57,710 nucleotides of DNA from NCBI RefSeq assembly GCF_017115045.1, contig NZ_JABXKK010000064.1:1-57710 (forward strand), in the 5' to 3' direction. Shown here one piece after another: positions 35,513 through 44,949 of this stretch; the stretch's first letter is position 1, and each line of letters begins with the position of its first letter. Under the pieces are notes generated by a model. That model searched no databases and was not told where the DNA came from. It saw only the letters and a program-made list of their open reading frames with translations. The stretch is from Nostoc sp. NMS8 (GTDB lineage: Bacteria; Cyanobacteriota; Cyanobacteriia; Cyanobacteriales; Nostocaceae). The position numbers were made by a program, and so were the translations under genes.

Positions 35513-37717
35513 ATGGCTTTTGATTCATGTTCCTACCAAACCCTTGGCGGTGTAAGTGTTTCTCGCTCTATCAGCGAAGTTAAGATGGACACTGCCCTCG
35601 ATGATATTCTGTTCCATTTAAATTCTCAGCGTGGAGGGTTGCTAAGGAGTAGCTATGAATATCCAGGCAGATACAAAAGATGGGCGATCGGTTTTGTCAA
35701 TCCACCATTAGAGTTGACTACACGGGAGAATGTTTTCACTTTGATAGCGTTGAATGAACGCGGTCAAGTACTTTTACCATTCTTTTTAGAGCGCCTATCC
35801 CAGTCAGAACAACTTGAGAAAGTCACCCAAGAGCATAAAAAGATTGTAGGTTTTGTTAAACCGACAAAAAAGCTCTTTACTGAAGAAGAACGCAGTAAAC
35901 AGCCTTCATCATTTACCGTTGTCCGCGAAGTCTTAGATACTTTCTCTAGTCAAGAAGACGAGCATTTAGGCTTGTATGGGGCGTTTGGTTATGACTTAGT
36001 TTTTCAGTTTGAACCAATTACCCAACATCTGGAACGTCCTACAGATCAGCGTGATTTGGTGCTTTATTTGCCAGATGAATTGATTGTTGTTGACTACTAT
36101 CAGCAACGTGCATTTCGTCTACAATATGATTTTGAAACAGCGCACGGCAACACCAACAATCTTCCGAGAACAGGTGAGTCTGTAGATTATCGCGGCAAAC
36201 ATCTTTTACCAAATCAAACTGCTGACCATAAAATTGGCGAATATGCGAAAAAAGTTGAGGTTGCACTCGATTATTTCCGCAGAGGCGATTTATTTGAAGT
36301 TGTTCCTAGTCAAAACTTTTTTGAGGGCTATGAAGACCAACCCAGCAAACTATTTAACACCTTAAAGGAAATAAATCCTAGTCCTTATGGGTTTATTTTT
36401 AATTTAGGTGGAGAATATCTAATTGGTGCATCTCCAGAAATGTTTGTGCGGGTTGAGGGTAGGCGGGTAGAAACTTGTCCTATTAGTGGCACTATTAGCC
36501 GAGGACAAGATGCTCTTGATGATGCGGTGCAAATTCGTCATTTACTCAACTCTCACAAAGATGAAGCTGAATTGACGATGTGTACTGATGTCGATCGCAA
36601 TGACAAATCCCGAATCTGCGAACCTGGTTCAGTACAAGTGATTGGTCGTCGCCAAATTGAATTATACAGCCACCTAATACATACAGTAGATCATGTTGAA
36701 GGGATACTGCGATCGCAATTTGATGCTTTAGATGCCTTTCTGTCGCATACATGGGCAGTTACAGTCACCGGCGCACCCAAAAAAGCCGCAATAGATTTTA
36801 TTGAACGGCACGAAAAGAGCGCCCGACGTTGGTATGGTGGAGCAGTCGGCTATTTAAATTTCAACGGGAATTTAAATACTGGCTTAATTCTGCGGACAAT
36901 TCGATTAAAAGACTGCATCGCTGAAGTGCGAGTTGGCGCTACTGTCCTTTATGACTCCATACCGCAAGCAGAAGAACAAGAAACAATTACCAAAGCCGCC
37001 GCTTTATTTGAAACGATTCGGCGTGTGAAACAAACGAGTCAGAAAATTGATGAATCAATTTCTTTAAAATTAACTAAACTCCTCCCAAGTGCGGCAGCTG
37101 GCAAACGTATCTTATTAATAGATTACGAAGACTCATTTGTTCATACCCTAGCCAATTACATTCGCCAAACTGGTGCAAGCGTCACTACACTGCGTCATGG
37201 TTTCTCGGAATCGCTATTCGATACAGAACGCCCTGACTTAGTTGTATTATCTCCTGGCCCTGGTAGACCAAGTGATTTTGGGGTTCCCGAAACTGTCGGC
37301 GCTCTTCTGCATCGCCAAATTCCTATTTTCGGAGTTTGTTTAGGACTGCAAGGCATCGTCGAAGCTTTTGATGGCGAATTAGGAGTTCTCAACTATCCTC
37401 AACATGGGAAATCTTCACGGATTTTCGTCACCGATTCCAATTCTGTCACCTTCAAAAACTTACCCGAGTCCTTTGCAGTCGGTAGATATCACTCATTATT
37501 TGCCCTACCGCAAAGTTTGCCAAAAGAACTGAAAGTAACAGCAATTTCTGATGACAACGTAATTATGGGCATTGAACATCAGACACTTCCCATCGCCGCC
37601 GTTCAGTTTCATCCAGAATCAATCATGACTTTAGGCAAAGAAGTCGGTTTGGAAATAATTAAAAATGTGGTGCGTGCATATACGCAAGTTAAAGAGTCAT
37701 TAGTCATTGGTCATTAG
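35513..37717 (+). CDS. trpE: Fused anthranilate synthase TrpE-TrpG
   Basis: A 734-residue fusion of both anthranilate synthase subunits, converting chorismate and glutamine to anthranilate. The chorismate-binding part (about 1-510) has LFEVVPSQNFFEG, GASPEMFVRVEGRRVETCPI and DRNDKSRICEPGSVQV, followed by VTVTGAPKKAA. The glutamine amidotransferase part (from ~531) begins ILLIDYEDSFVHTLANYIR. It has the nucleophilic cysteine in GVCLGLQGI (~608) and the HPES motif in QFHPESIMTLG. This fused form is known from rhizobia, phenazine producers and scytonemin clusters. The start is the ATG at 35513. The gene is preceded by a spacer with a motif shared with scyA. Confidence 0.95.
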   Translation: MAFDSCSYQTLGGVSVSRSISEVKMDTALDDILFHLNSQRGGLLRSSYEYPGRYKRWAIGFVNPPLELTTRENVFTLIALNERGQVLLPFFLERLSQSEQLEKVTQEHKKIVGFVKPTKKLFTEEERSKQPSSFTVVREVLDTFSSQEDEHLGLYGAFGYDLVFQFEPITQHLERPTDQRDLVLYLPDELIVVDYYQQRAFRLQYDFETAHGNTNNLPRTGESVDYRGKHLLPNQTADHKIGEYAKKVEVALDYFRRGDLFEVVPSQNFFEGYEDQPSKLFNTLKEINPSPYGFIFNLGGEYLIGASPEMFVRVEGRRVETCPISGTISRGQDALDDAVQIRHLLNSHKDEAELTMCTDVDRNDKSRICEPGSVQVIGRRQIELYSHLIHTVDHVEGILRSQFDALDAFLSHTWAVTVTGAPKKAAIDFIERHEKSARRWYGGAVGYLNFNGNLNTGLILRTIRLKDCIAEVRVGATVLYDSIPQAEEQETITKAAALFETIRRVKQTSQKIDESISLKLTKLLPSAAAGKRILLIDYEDSFVHTLANYIRQTGASVTTLRHGFSESLFDTERPDLVVLSPGPGRPSDFGVPETVGALLHRQIPIFGVCLGLQGIVEAFDGELGVLNYPQHGKSSRIFVTDSNSVTFKNLPESFAVGRYHSLFALPQSLPKELKVTAISDDNVIMGIEHQTLPIAAVQFHPESIMTLGKEVGLEIIKNVVRAYTQVKESLVIGH

Positions 37718-37810
37718 TCATTGAACATGGGGCATTGGGCATTGGTTATTAATTATTTTCCCCTGCTCCCCTGCTCCCCTGCTTTCCCTGTCCCTACTAC
37801 CTAAAAGCTT

Positions 37811-38644
37811 ATGACTAATCAAGTTGTCACTTCCCGCCATATTCTTGAAGACATTGTGTCGCATAAAAAGCAAGAAGTTGCAAAAATGCAGCAAGAATTG
37901 CCTTTAGCCTCCTTGCGACAACAGTTAAATACAGCCCCGACTGTGCGAAATTTCTTGACTGCTTTGCAGGAAAATTCTAACCAACCGAGCTTAATTGCTG
38001 AAGTAAAAAAGGCATCACCTAGCCGTGGGGTTATCCGCGCAGATTTTGATCCAGTAGCGATCGCTCAAGCTTATGAACGAGGCGGTGCAGCTTGTTTATC
38101 AGTCCTGACTGACCAAAAGTTCTTTCAGGGCAGTTTTGAAAATCTGCGGAGTGTGCGATTAAAAGTAGCATTACCCCTACTGTGCAAGGAGTTCATTATC
38201 GATCGTTATCAAATTTATTTAGCACGAACAGCAGGTGCAGATGCAGTCTTGTTAATTGCGGCTATTTTATCAGATCGAGAACTCCAGGATTTTTTGCAAG
38301 TAATTCATGATTTAGGCATGACTGCACTGGTAGAAGTCCATACCTTAGCTGAACTGGATCGAGTACTAAAGCTTGACAACTTAAGTTTAGTAGGAATCAA
38401 CAATCGCAATTTAGAAGATTTTACTCTTGATTTAAGAGCAACCCATCAACTTTTAGCAGAGCGTCAACAACAATTACAAAGCTTAGATATCACCGTCGTC
38501 AGCGAGTCTGGACTGTACACACCTGCTGATTTATCTCTTGTCGCTGAAGCTGGTGCGCGTGCAGTTTTGATTGGAGAGTCTTTAGTTAAACAAAGCGATG
38601 TAGAACAAGCTGTCCGTACTTTGCTAACAATCGATCCTCCCTAA
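37811..38644 (+). CDS. trpC: Indole-3-glycerol phosphate synthase
   Basis: A 277-residue (beta/alpha)8 enzyme that closes the indole ring in tryptophan synthesis. The motifs [47 protein letters not shown] and [11 protein letters not shown] are complete, and [13 protein letters not shown] carries conserved active-site residues near the end. The start is the ATG at 37811. The spacer from trpEG contains short tandem repeats (GTCATTAGTCATT, CCCCTGCTCC). Confidence 0.95.
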   Translation: MTNQVVTSRHILEDIVSHKKQEVAKMQQELPLASLRQQLNTAPTVRNFLTALQENSNQPSLIAEVKKASPSRGVIRADFDPVAIAQAYERGGAACLSVLTDQKFFQGSFENLRSVRLKVALPLLCKEFIIDRYQIYLARTAGADAVLLIAAILSDRELQDFLQVIHDLGMTALVEVHTLAELDRVLKLDNLSLVGINNRNLEDFTLDLRATHQLLAERQQQLQSLDITVVSESGLYTPADLSLVAEAGARAVLIGESLVKQSDVEQAVRTLLTIDPP

Positions 38645-38736
38645 CCCAATACCTTAGATTAAGCTTTTATCTCTCCCCCTGCCCCCTGCTCCCTGCCCCC
38701 TGCTCCCTGCCCCCCATTGTCCTTTGAGGTAATTGT

Positions 38737-39690
38737 ATGAAAGCAATGGCGATCGCAAACTTCGGAAGTCCAGAAGTCTTTGTAGAAACTGAAGTCGATA
38801 AACCGACACCAAAAAACAACGAAGTTTTAGTCAAGGTTTATGCCACCTCAGTGAACCCAGCCGACTGCGGGGTGCGCCAAGGAATGTTCGGCCCAAGGGT
38901 CAAACTGCCTGCAATTCTAGGCTTTGATGTTTCAGGTGTCGTTGAGGCAGTTGGTGAAAATGTTAAAGATTTTCAGGTGGGTGACGAAGTTTATTATGCA
39001 ATTGCACATGAAGAAGGTGGCGGTGCTAATGCGGAGTATCATGTCGCAAATGAATCAAATGTTGCCAAAAAGCCCACAAATATATCTCATTTAGAAGCTG
39101 CTAGCGTACCTGTGGCAGGGGGTACAGCATGGGCTGCACTCATCACTAGAGCAAATATCAAAGTCGGTGAAACTGTGTTGATTCATGGTGGTGGAGGCGG
39201 TGTCGGCACATTCGCCATTCAAATAGCTAAAGCGGCAGGCGCTTACGTTTACACAACCTGCGGCGGTTATGATACCGATTTTGTCAAGTCCATCGGCGCA
39301 GACAGAGCGATCGATTACCGCAATGAAGACTTCATTAAGATCATTATGCAGGAAACAGGCGGTCAAGGAGTTGATGTAACTTTTACTACTGTTAGCGGTG
39401 ACATTTTAGCCAAAAATTTGGTAGTCACAAAAGCTGAGGGTCGCGCTGTTACTGTCACGGGGGTTGAAGGTGACTTGAATATCGCTATTTTCAAAAATAT
39501 TACTGTCCACTTTACACACTTAGACCAGACCCGCCCCAAGCTTGATGCCTTAAGAAACCTAATTGAACGGGGTCATATTAAACCTGTTGTCAGTAAGACT
39601 TTTTCACTTCATCAGGTAGCCCAAGCGCATAAAACCTTTGAAGAAGGCGGTGAGGATGTACGCGGCAAGATTGTTGTACAGGTTGTATGA
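38737..39690 (+). CDS. Quinone reductase-like MDR oxidoreductase inside the trp genes
   Basis: A 317-residue medium-chain dehydrogenase/reductase of the NADPH:quinone oxidoreductase type. The N-terminal GroES-like domain has VLVKVYATSVNPADCG and LGFDVSGVVEAVGENV. The cofactor domain has ETVLIHGGGGGVGTFAIQIA. The structural and catalytic zinc ligands of alcohol dehydrogenases are missing. It lies between trpC and trpA in the same direction and is not a tryptophan pathway enzyme. I do not recall it in other scytonemin clusters. A role in redox handling of pigment intermediates is only an inference; an unrelated gene inserted into the operon is equally possible. The start is the ATG at 38737. 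Confidence 0.85.
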   Translation: MKAMAIANFGSPEVFVETEVDKPTPKNNEVLVKVYATSVNPADCGVRQGMFGPRVKLPAILGFDVSGVVEAVGENVKDFQVGDEVYYAIAHEEGGGANAEYHVANESNVAKKPTNISHLEAASVPVAGGTAWAALITRANIKVGETVLIHGGGGGVGTFAIQIAKAAGAYVYTTCGGYDTDFVKSIGADRAIDYRNEDFIKIIMQETGGQGVDVTFTTVSGDILAKNLVVTKAEGRAVTVTGVEGDLNIAIFKNITVHFTHLDQTRPKLDALRNLIERGHIKPVVSKTFSLHQVAQAHKTFEEGGEDVRGKIVVQVV

Positions 39691-39775
39691 ATCAACGTTT
39701 AGGGTTTATCAATCATTATTAGTTTCTGCCTTGCCGTAAAGCATTAACTATAACTCAAACCCCAAACTTAAAAAA

Positions 39776-40069
39776 ATGAGGATCAAAGACTCGTTAACGG
39801 AGCTAAAAGCCTCATTCACGGAGCTAAAAGACTCGTTAACGGAGATAAAAGCCTCATTCACGAGTATCAAAGACTCGTTAACGGAGCTAAAAGACTCGTT
39901 AACGAGGATCAAAGACTCATTCACGAGGATTAAAGACTCGTTAACGGAGCTAAAAGACTCATTCACGGAGCTAAAAAACTCGTTAACGGAAATAAAAGAC
40001 TCATTCACGAGTATCAAAGACTCAATGACAAAAAATCTAGCGTGGATATCGCTAATTGCTAAGTCTTAA
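39776..40069 (+). CDS. Possible heptad coiled-coil peptide encoded by the 21-bp array
   Basis: An ATG at 39776 opens 97 codons that read as eleven seven-residue units, DSLTELK and variants (ASFTELK, DSLTEIK, DSFTRIK). Leucine, isoleucine or phenylalanine falls at units 3 and 6, which is the 3-4 spacing of a classical coiled coil. No clear ribosome-binding site precedes it. The opposite strand is also open for 89 codons. Translation is not certain, but the position inside the operon means the array is probably transcribed. Confidence 0.3.
   Translation: MRIKDSLTELKASFTELKDSLTEIKASFTSIKDSLTELKDSLTRIKDSFTRIKDSLTELKDSFTELKNSLTEIKDSFTSIKDSMTKNLAWISLIAKS
39788..40018. repeat. 21-bp tandem array, 11 units
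   Basis: Eleven 21-base units of the type GACTCGTTAACGGAGCTAAAA lie end to end, varying mostly at the CGTTAA/CATTCA and GGAGC/GGATC positions. The period is exact over 231 bases. It lies between the oxidoreductase gene and trpA. An open frame runs through it on both strands (see the 39776-40069 entry). Confidence 0.95.
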
Positions 40070-40110
40070 TTATTCCAAAACTATTAACTAATCATTAACT
40101 ATTTTTCAGC

Positions 40111-40944
40111 ATGACTTCTATCTCCGATTCCTTTCAAACTTTACGCGATCGCCAACAGTGTGCTTTAATTCCCTTTATCACAGCAGGCGATCCTGACTTA
40201 GAAACCACTGCCAAGGCTTTACGTATCTTAGATCGCAACGGTGCTGACTTTATCGAGTTAGGCATTCCCTACTCCGATCCTCTGGCAGATGGGCCTGTGA
40301 TTCAAGCAGCAGCAACCCGCGCTTTGCAAAAAGGCACGAAATTAGAGCAAGTGCTAGAGATGTTGCATATAGTGATTCCTAGCCTCAAAGCGCCGATAAT
40401 TCTATTTACTTACTACAATCCCATTTTGTACCGAGGTATTAAGTCGTTTTTGGGGCAAATTGCTGCTGCTGGGGTGCAAGGGTTGGTAGTGCCAGATTTA
40501 CCCTTAGAAGAGGCAGAAGAATTAATCCAGACTGCTACCTCTTTCGGAATTGAAGTAATTTTGCTCGTAGCTCCTACCAGTTCTCAAGATAGAATTGTTG
40601 CGATCACTCGTCAATCTCAAGGTTTTATCTACCTGGTGAGCGTTACAGGCGTTACAGGTATCCGCGCTCAAATCCAAAACCGCGTAGAGCATTTAATTAC
40701 TGAGTTACGAAGCGTCACCAATAAACCGATTGGCGTTGGTTTTGGCATCTCAGAACCAAAACAAGCACATCAAGTAATGGAATGGGGAGCAGACGCAGTG
40801 ATTGTTGGTAGTGCCTTTGTCAAACGTTTAGCTGAAGGTAGTCCAACAGAAGGATTGCAAGCCGTAGAAGAATTTTGTCAGGAGTTGAAAGCAGCAATTA
40901 CAGAAAGTCGGCGCGAAAGTCCATCTCTTCAAGAAGTGAGATAA
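40111..40944 (+). CDS. trpA: Tryptophan synthase alpha subunit
   Basis: A 277-residue alpha subunit that cleaves indole-3-glycerol phosphate to indole and passes it to TrpB. Motifs: [16 protein letters not shown], the catalytic glutamate in [19 protein letters not shown], the aspartate region [15 protein letters not shown] and the phosphate-binding PIGVGFGIS. It is complete, with a slightly extended C-terminus. The start is the ATG at 40111. trpA and trpB are separated by the tyrosinase gene. Confidence 0.95.
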   Translation: MTSISDSFQTLRDRQQCALIPFITAGDPDLETTAKALRILDRNGADFIELGIPYSDPLADGPVIQAAATRALQKGTKLEQVLEMLHIVIPSLKAPIILFTYYNPILYRGIKSFLGQIAAAGVQGLVVPDLPLEEAEELIQTATSFGIEVILLVAPTSSQDRIVAITRQSQGFIYLVSVTGVTGIRAQIQNRVEHLITELRSVTNKPIGVGFGISEPKQAHQVMEWGADAVIVGSAFVKRLAEGSPTEGLQAVEEFCQELKAAITESRRESPSLQEVR

Positions 40945-40962
40945 ATCCATCCGCAGACTTAG

Positions 40963-41106
40963 GGTGTATACACAAGTCGAATTACCCCCCTTAATCCCCC
41001 CTTGTAAAGGGGGGAAACAGAAATCTAGTTCCCTCCCCTTTATAAGGGGAGGGTTAGGGTGGGGTAAAACCAGGTGAGTAAACTATTTCAGACTTGTGTA
41101 TACACC
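40963..41106. mobile_element. MITE-like element with GGTGTATACACAAGTC ends
   Basis: GGTGTATACACAAGTC (40963-40978) and its exact complement (41091-41106) enclose 112 bases with pairing C-rich and G-rich arms. It lies between trpA and tyrP. An open frame that begins inside it (41074) runs into tyrP but is not the natural start. Confidence 0.75.
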
Positions 41107-41157
41107 GTAGCGCTCCCCTGCTCTCTGCCCCCTTGCTCCTCTGTTTCGATTAAGATA

Positions 41158-42387
41158 ATGAAACTACTGCTGAAATCTGCCAAAATATTAATTTACAGCT
41201 TACTTATAGTTAGTGCCTGTGCTATTACAGTTTTCGCACACGATCGCATTGACTACGGACAAGACAAACACTATAGGTATGAAAATCTTCTAGGGCAATA
41301 CGCTCAATTAGCTGTAAGAAAGAACGTAACTGACCTGACACAAAGAGAGAAAACAGCCTTTGTCAAGGCTATCAAAACCTTAAAAACTGTAATACCCGTA
41401 GGTAGCAAGCTCAGTATTTACGACCAATTCGTTGCCATACATCTAGGGGCAACACGCTTGATTCATAATCATAAAGGGCATTCCGATGGTTCCGTCCAAG
41501 AACTGGCTCATGAAAATGCCGCATTTTTCCCTTGGCATCGAGAATATATCCGCAGATTTGAACAAGCTCTGCAAGCAGTAGACCGGACTGTTACCCTCCC
41601 ATACTGGGATTGGACTGACGCCAAAGCACTTGATGTAATTTTTAACGATGACTTTCTTGGTTCTAACGGTCAAGGAGTAGCCATCAAAATTCCAAATCAG
41701 GGAAATTTTACAGGTGGCGCTGTGCCTGGGGCTTTCTCTGCTGCAAATGGCTGGGTTATGAATCCAGCATTAAACATCGACCCAGATACCGGAATATCTT
41801 TAGGTACATCACTTGTCCGCTTTCTCCGACTACCTCCTGCCAGTGATTACCCTTTGCCCAAAAAAGATATTCAGCGTGTCCTTGCTCTTAATGACTATTC
41901 TCTGTTTCGCGCTGCTTTGGAAGGATTTATCTCTATAGATGAGCAGGGTAAAGTTACCCCCGGAGGATTCATCCACAACTACATTCATGGTTTAGTAGGT
42001 GGCGTAAAGATAGATGCAAGCACGATACCCATAACGTTTAAGAGTCTGGGTACGATGAGCAATATACCAAGTTCGCCTTATGACCCAGTGTTTTGGTTGC
42101 ATCATGCGAACGCAGACCGCCTCTGGGCTGAATGGCAAGATAACGGTCATAAAGGTAGCGATTATTATCCTCCCGATGGTCATAGTCAGCCTTACGGACA
42201 CAATCTTAAAGACCTAATGTGGCCTTGGGACGGTGGTATGTCTAGCCCCAAAGCTACGGCGTTAGGAGATTTACTATCCCTATTACCAAATTTTAACTCT
42301 AACGATTTGGTGCGCCCTCTAGACGTTTTGAATCACCGAAAACTGGGCTATACCTACCAAAGCTGGGAAAATCAACCGCGAAGATAA
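41158..42387 (+). CDS. tyrP: Exported tyrosinase-family copper oxidase TyrP
   Basis: A ~409-residue type 3 copper protein. The signal peptide is MKLLLKSAKILIYSLLIVSA with likely cleavage near FAHD. The CuA site has histidines in RLIHNHKGH, LAHENAAFFPWHREYIRRF (~residue 126). The CuB site has GFIHNYIHG (~271) and FWLHHANADRLW (~312). Such enzymes oxidise phenols, and in scytonemin producers TyrP is thought to act on the tyrosine-derived ring or to help oxidative dimerisation, outside the cytoplasm. The chosen ATG at 41158 opens directly into the signal peptide. The longer frame from 41074 begins inside a repeat element and adds no conserved sequence. Confidence 0.9.
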   Translation: MKLLLKSAKILIYSLLIVSACAITVFAHDRIDYGQDKHYRYENLLGQYAQLAVRKNVTDLTQREKTAFVKAIKTLKTVIPVGSKLSIYDQFVAIHLGATRLIHNHKGHSDGSVQELAHENAAFFPWHREYIRRFEQALQAVDRTVTLPYWDWTDAKALDVIFNDDFLGSNGQGVAIKIPNQGNFTGGAVPGAFSAANGWVMNPALNIDPDTGISLGTSLVRFLRLPPASDYPLPKKDIQRVLALNDYSLFRAALEGFISIDEQGKVTPGGFIHNYIHGLVGGVKIDASTIPITFKSLGTMSNIPSSPYDPVFWLHHANADRLWAEWQDNGHKGSDYYPPDGHSQPYGHNLKDLMWPWDGGMSSPKATALGDLLSLLPNFNSNDLVRPLDVLNHRKLGYTYQSWENQPRR

Positions 42388-42459
42388 TTTCATCTGTGCG
42401 TAAGTTCTAAAAAGTTAGAACGAAAGTAAAAATACTTGAACACGAAAGGATTTTAAACA

Positions 42460-43701
42460 GTGGTAAGCATACAAGACATCAGCACTACCGTTTCACCTAC
42501 AACCGTGCTACCTGACTTTTTAGGCAGGTTTGGAAAGTTCGGCGGTAAATATGTTCCCGAAACCTTAATGCCTGCATTAAGTGAATTGGAAGCGGCTTTT
42601 CAAAAATATCGCAACGAGCCGAGTTTCCAAGCAGAACTGCAAAACTTACTGCGCGACTATGTAGGACGACCCAGCCCATTATATTTTGCTGAACGCCTGA
42701 CAACAAACTATGCTAGACCAGATGGCACAGGAGCGCAAATTTATTTAAAGCGTGAGGATTTAAATCATACAGGCGCTCACAAAATTAATAATGCTTTAGC
42801 TCAGGTGTTACTCGCTAAACGCATGGGCAAGCAACGGATTATCGCAGAGACAGGTGCAGGACAACACGGCGTAGCGACTGCAACTGTATGTGCGCGGTTT
42901 GGTTTGAGATGTGTGGTTTACATGGGCGTCCAGGATATGGAACGGCAAGCCCTCAACGTGTTCCGCATGAAGTTGATGGGCGCAGAAGTTCATCCAGTGC
43001 AGGCAGGTACGGGAACTCTCAAGGATGCAACTTCTGAAGCAATTCGGGATTGGGTGACGAATGTGGAAACAACCCATTACATCCTGGGTTCTGTTGCCGG
43101 GCCTCATCCCTACCCGATGATCGTGCGTGATTTCCATGCTGTAATTGGTATAGAAACTCGCGCTCAATCGCAGGAGAAATGGCAAGGATTACCAGATATT
43201 CTACTGGCTTGCGTGGGTGGAGGTTCTAATGCGATCGGCTTGTTCTATGAGTTTCTGGATGAACCTTCAGTTCGCCTAATTGGAGTAGAGGCGGCGGGTG
43301 AAGGTGTAAATACAGAAAAACACGCTGCTACCTTGACAAAAGGAAAAATAGGTGTTTTGCACGGGGCAATGAGCTATTTACTGCAAGATGATGATGGTCA
43401 AGTCATCGAAGCCCATTCAATTAGTGCGGGATTGGATTATCCTGGCGTTGGGCCTGAGCATAGTTATTTAAAGGATCTTGGTCGCGCCGAATATTACAGC
43501 GTGACTGATAAACAGGCCTTAGACGCGTTTCAAAGACTTTCGCAACTAGAAGGGATTATTCCAGCCTTAGAAACTGCTCATGCGATCGCATATCTAGAAA
43601 CCCTTTGTCCTCAGTTAGAAGGTAGTCCTCGCATTGTCATCAATTGCTCTGGCAGAGGTGACAAGGATGTGCAAACCGTCGCAAAACTCCTTAATCACTA
43701 A
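42460..43701 (+). CDS. trpB: Tryptophan synthase beta subunit
   Basis: A 413-residue PLP enzyme making tryptophan from indole and serine. Motifs: [14 protein letters not shown], the PLP lysine in [32 protein letters not shown], and the glycine-rich phosphate loop [18 protein letters not shown]. The start is a GTG at 42460, with AAAGGA ten bases upstream. It is complete and belongs to the normal TrpB1 type. It follows tyrP and is four bases before trpD. Confidence 0.96.
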   Translation: MVSIQDISTTVSPTTVLPDFLGRFGKFGGKYVPETLMPALSELEAAFQKYRNEPSFQAELQNLLRDYVGRPSPLYFAERLTTNYARPDGTGAQIYLKREDLNHTGAHKINNALAQVLLAKRMGKQRIIAETGAGQHGVATATVCARFGLRCVVYMGVQDMERQALNVFRMKLMGAEVHPVQAGTGTLKDATSEAIRDWVTNVETTHYILGSVAGPHPYPMIVRDFHAVIGIETRAQSQEKWQGLPDILLACVGGGSNAIGLFYEFLDEPSVRLIGVEAAGEGVNTEKHAATLTKGKIGVLHGAMSYLLQDDDGQVIEAHSISAGLDYPGVGPEHSYLKDLGRAEYYSVTDKQALDAFQRLSQLEGIIPALETAHAIAYLETLCPQLEGSPRIVINCSGRGDKDVQTVAKLLNH

Positions 43702-43705
43702 TGCA

Positions 43706-44806
43706 ATGACAAATATGATAGCTCAAACTCTAATTCCAGCTGAGAACATCTCCATCCCTTCTGAGTTCTACAACTGGCCAGCTTTATTGCAACAGTTGTT
43801 AAATCGGCAATCGTTGACGGTTTCCCAAGCTGCGGATTTGATGCAGGGATGGCTCACAGATGCCATTCCTCATGTACTATCAGGAGCGATTTTAACCGCA
43901 ATTCAAGCCAAAGGCGTATCTGCACAAGAATTAGTCGGCATGGCCACCGTCTTACAATCCCAATCCCCAGTCCCCAGTACCCAATTCCCAGTCCCCCTAA
44001 TTGACACCTGTGGAACTGGTGGAGATGGAGCTTCAACCTTTAATATTTCTACTGCTGTCGCCTTTGTTGCTGCCGTCGCCGGGGTAAAAGTTGCCAAACA
44101 TGGCAATCGTTCGGCATCTAGCAAAGCTGGCTCGGCTGATGTGTTGGAAGCTTTGGGTATAAATCTCAACGCCACTCCTGAGAAAGTGCAAGCCGCAGTT
44201 GGTGAAGTTGGAATCACCTTTTTGTTTGCTCCCGGCTGGCATCCTGCATTGAAAGCGATCGCTACTTTGCGAAAAACTTTGAAAGTGCGGACTGTTTTTA
44301 ACTTGCTCGGGCCGCTAGTAAATCCAATGCGACCCACAGGGCAAATTATTGGTGTCAACGACCCGCTTTTACTAGAGGAGATTGCTCAAGCTTTATCCCA
44401 ATTGGGATGTCAGCAAGCGATCGCCCTCCACGGACGCGAACGTTTAGATGAAGCTGGTTTAGCAGATGTCACTGACTTGGCCGTACTCCAAGATAAAAAA
44501 GTGCGTTCTCTAACGCTCAATCCTCAAGAACTTGGTTTGAGTTTTGCACCCACTGCGGCGTTGCGGGGTGGAGATGTCCCAGAAAATGCCGAAATTCTGA
44601 AGGCAGTTCTTCAAGGTAAAGGCACGCAAGCACAGCAGGATGTAGTCGCTTTAAATACAGCCTTAGCCCTGCAAGTTGGTGAAGTCATTGATGGGGAAAC
44701 GGATGTTTTAGCAGATTGTGTTAAAGGTATTGCCCTTGCCAAGGAAATTCTGCAAAGCGGCGCTGCTTGGACAAAATTAGAACAACTTGCCGAATTTTTG
44801 CGCTAA
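43706..44806 (+). CDS. trpD: Anthranilate phosphoribosyltransferase
   Basis: A ~366-residue enzyme that transfers phosphoribose to anthranilate. Motifs: [50 protein letters not shown] and [11 protein letters not shown]. The start is taken at the ATG at 43706, four bases after the trpB stop; the frame is open further upstream into trpB but without conserved sequence. Residues just before the CGTGGDG loop ([13 protein letters not shown]) look like a translated CCCAGTCCCC-type intergenic repeat that has entered the gene without breaking the frame. The C-terminus is complete. Confidence 0.94.
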   Translation: MTNMIAQTLIPAENISIPSEFYNWPALLQQLLNRQSLTVSQAADLMQGWLTDAIPHVLSGAILTAIQAKGVSAQELVGMATVLQSQSPVPSTQFPVPLIDTCGTGGDGASTFNISTAVAFVAAVAGVKVAKHGNRSASSKAGSADVLEALGINLNATPEKVQAAVGEVGITFLFAPGWHPALKAIATLRKTLKVRTVFNLLGPLVNPMRPTGQIIGVNDPLLLEEIAQALSQLGCQQAIALHGRERLDEAGLADVTDLAVLQDKKVRSLTLNPQELGLSFAPTAALRGGDVPENAEILKAVLQGKGTQAQQDVVALNTALALQVGEVIDGETDVLADCVKGIALAKEILQSGAAWTKLEQLAEFLR

Positions 44807-44856
44807 ACGAACAGCTACAGTGTACACGCAAATCTTCTAAAACTGCCCTACACCTT

Positions 44857-44904
44857 GACCTGCAATGCCAATGCATCGACTCGCAATGCCAATGCATCGA
44901 CCTG
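44857..44904. repeat. 21-bp tandem repeat, 2.3 units
   Basis: Two full units (GACCTGCAATGCCAATGCATC and a variant) and six bases of a third lie between trpD and the DAHP synthase gene. The period, 21, is the same as in the arrays at 39788 and 48507, but the sequence is unrelated. Confidence 0.85.
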
Positions 44905-44949
44905 TAAAGATTAACTCACCCAAACTAAACTATACACAAGGAAAAACAC

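Noticed and set aside
39748..40017. Minus-strand frame through the 21-bp array (heptads like NESFSSV)
   Set aside because: A tandem array with a multiple of three is open in several frames; the plus-strand frame is better placed for transcription and has the clearer coiled-coil pattern.
39788..40018. CRISPR array
   Set aside because: The units are contiguous, without spacers of unique sequence, and no cas genes are present.
41074..41157. Longer N-terminus for the tyrosinase
   Set aside because: The extra codons start inside an inverted-repeat element and precede an excellent signal peptide that begins at the ATG at 41158.
43634..43705. trpD start inside trpB
   Set aside because: The upstream codons overlap conserved trpB sequence in another frame and have no TrpD similarity; the ATG at 43706 is four bases after the trpB stop.
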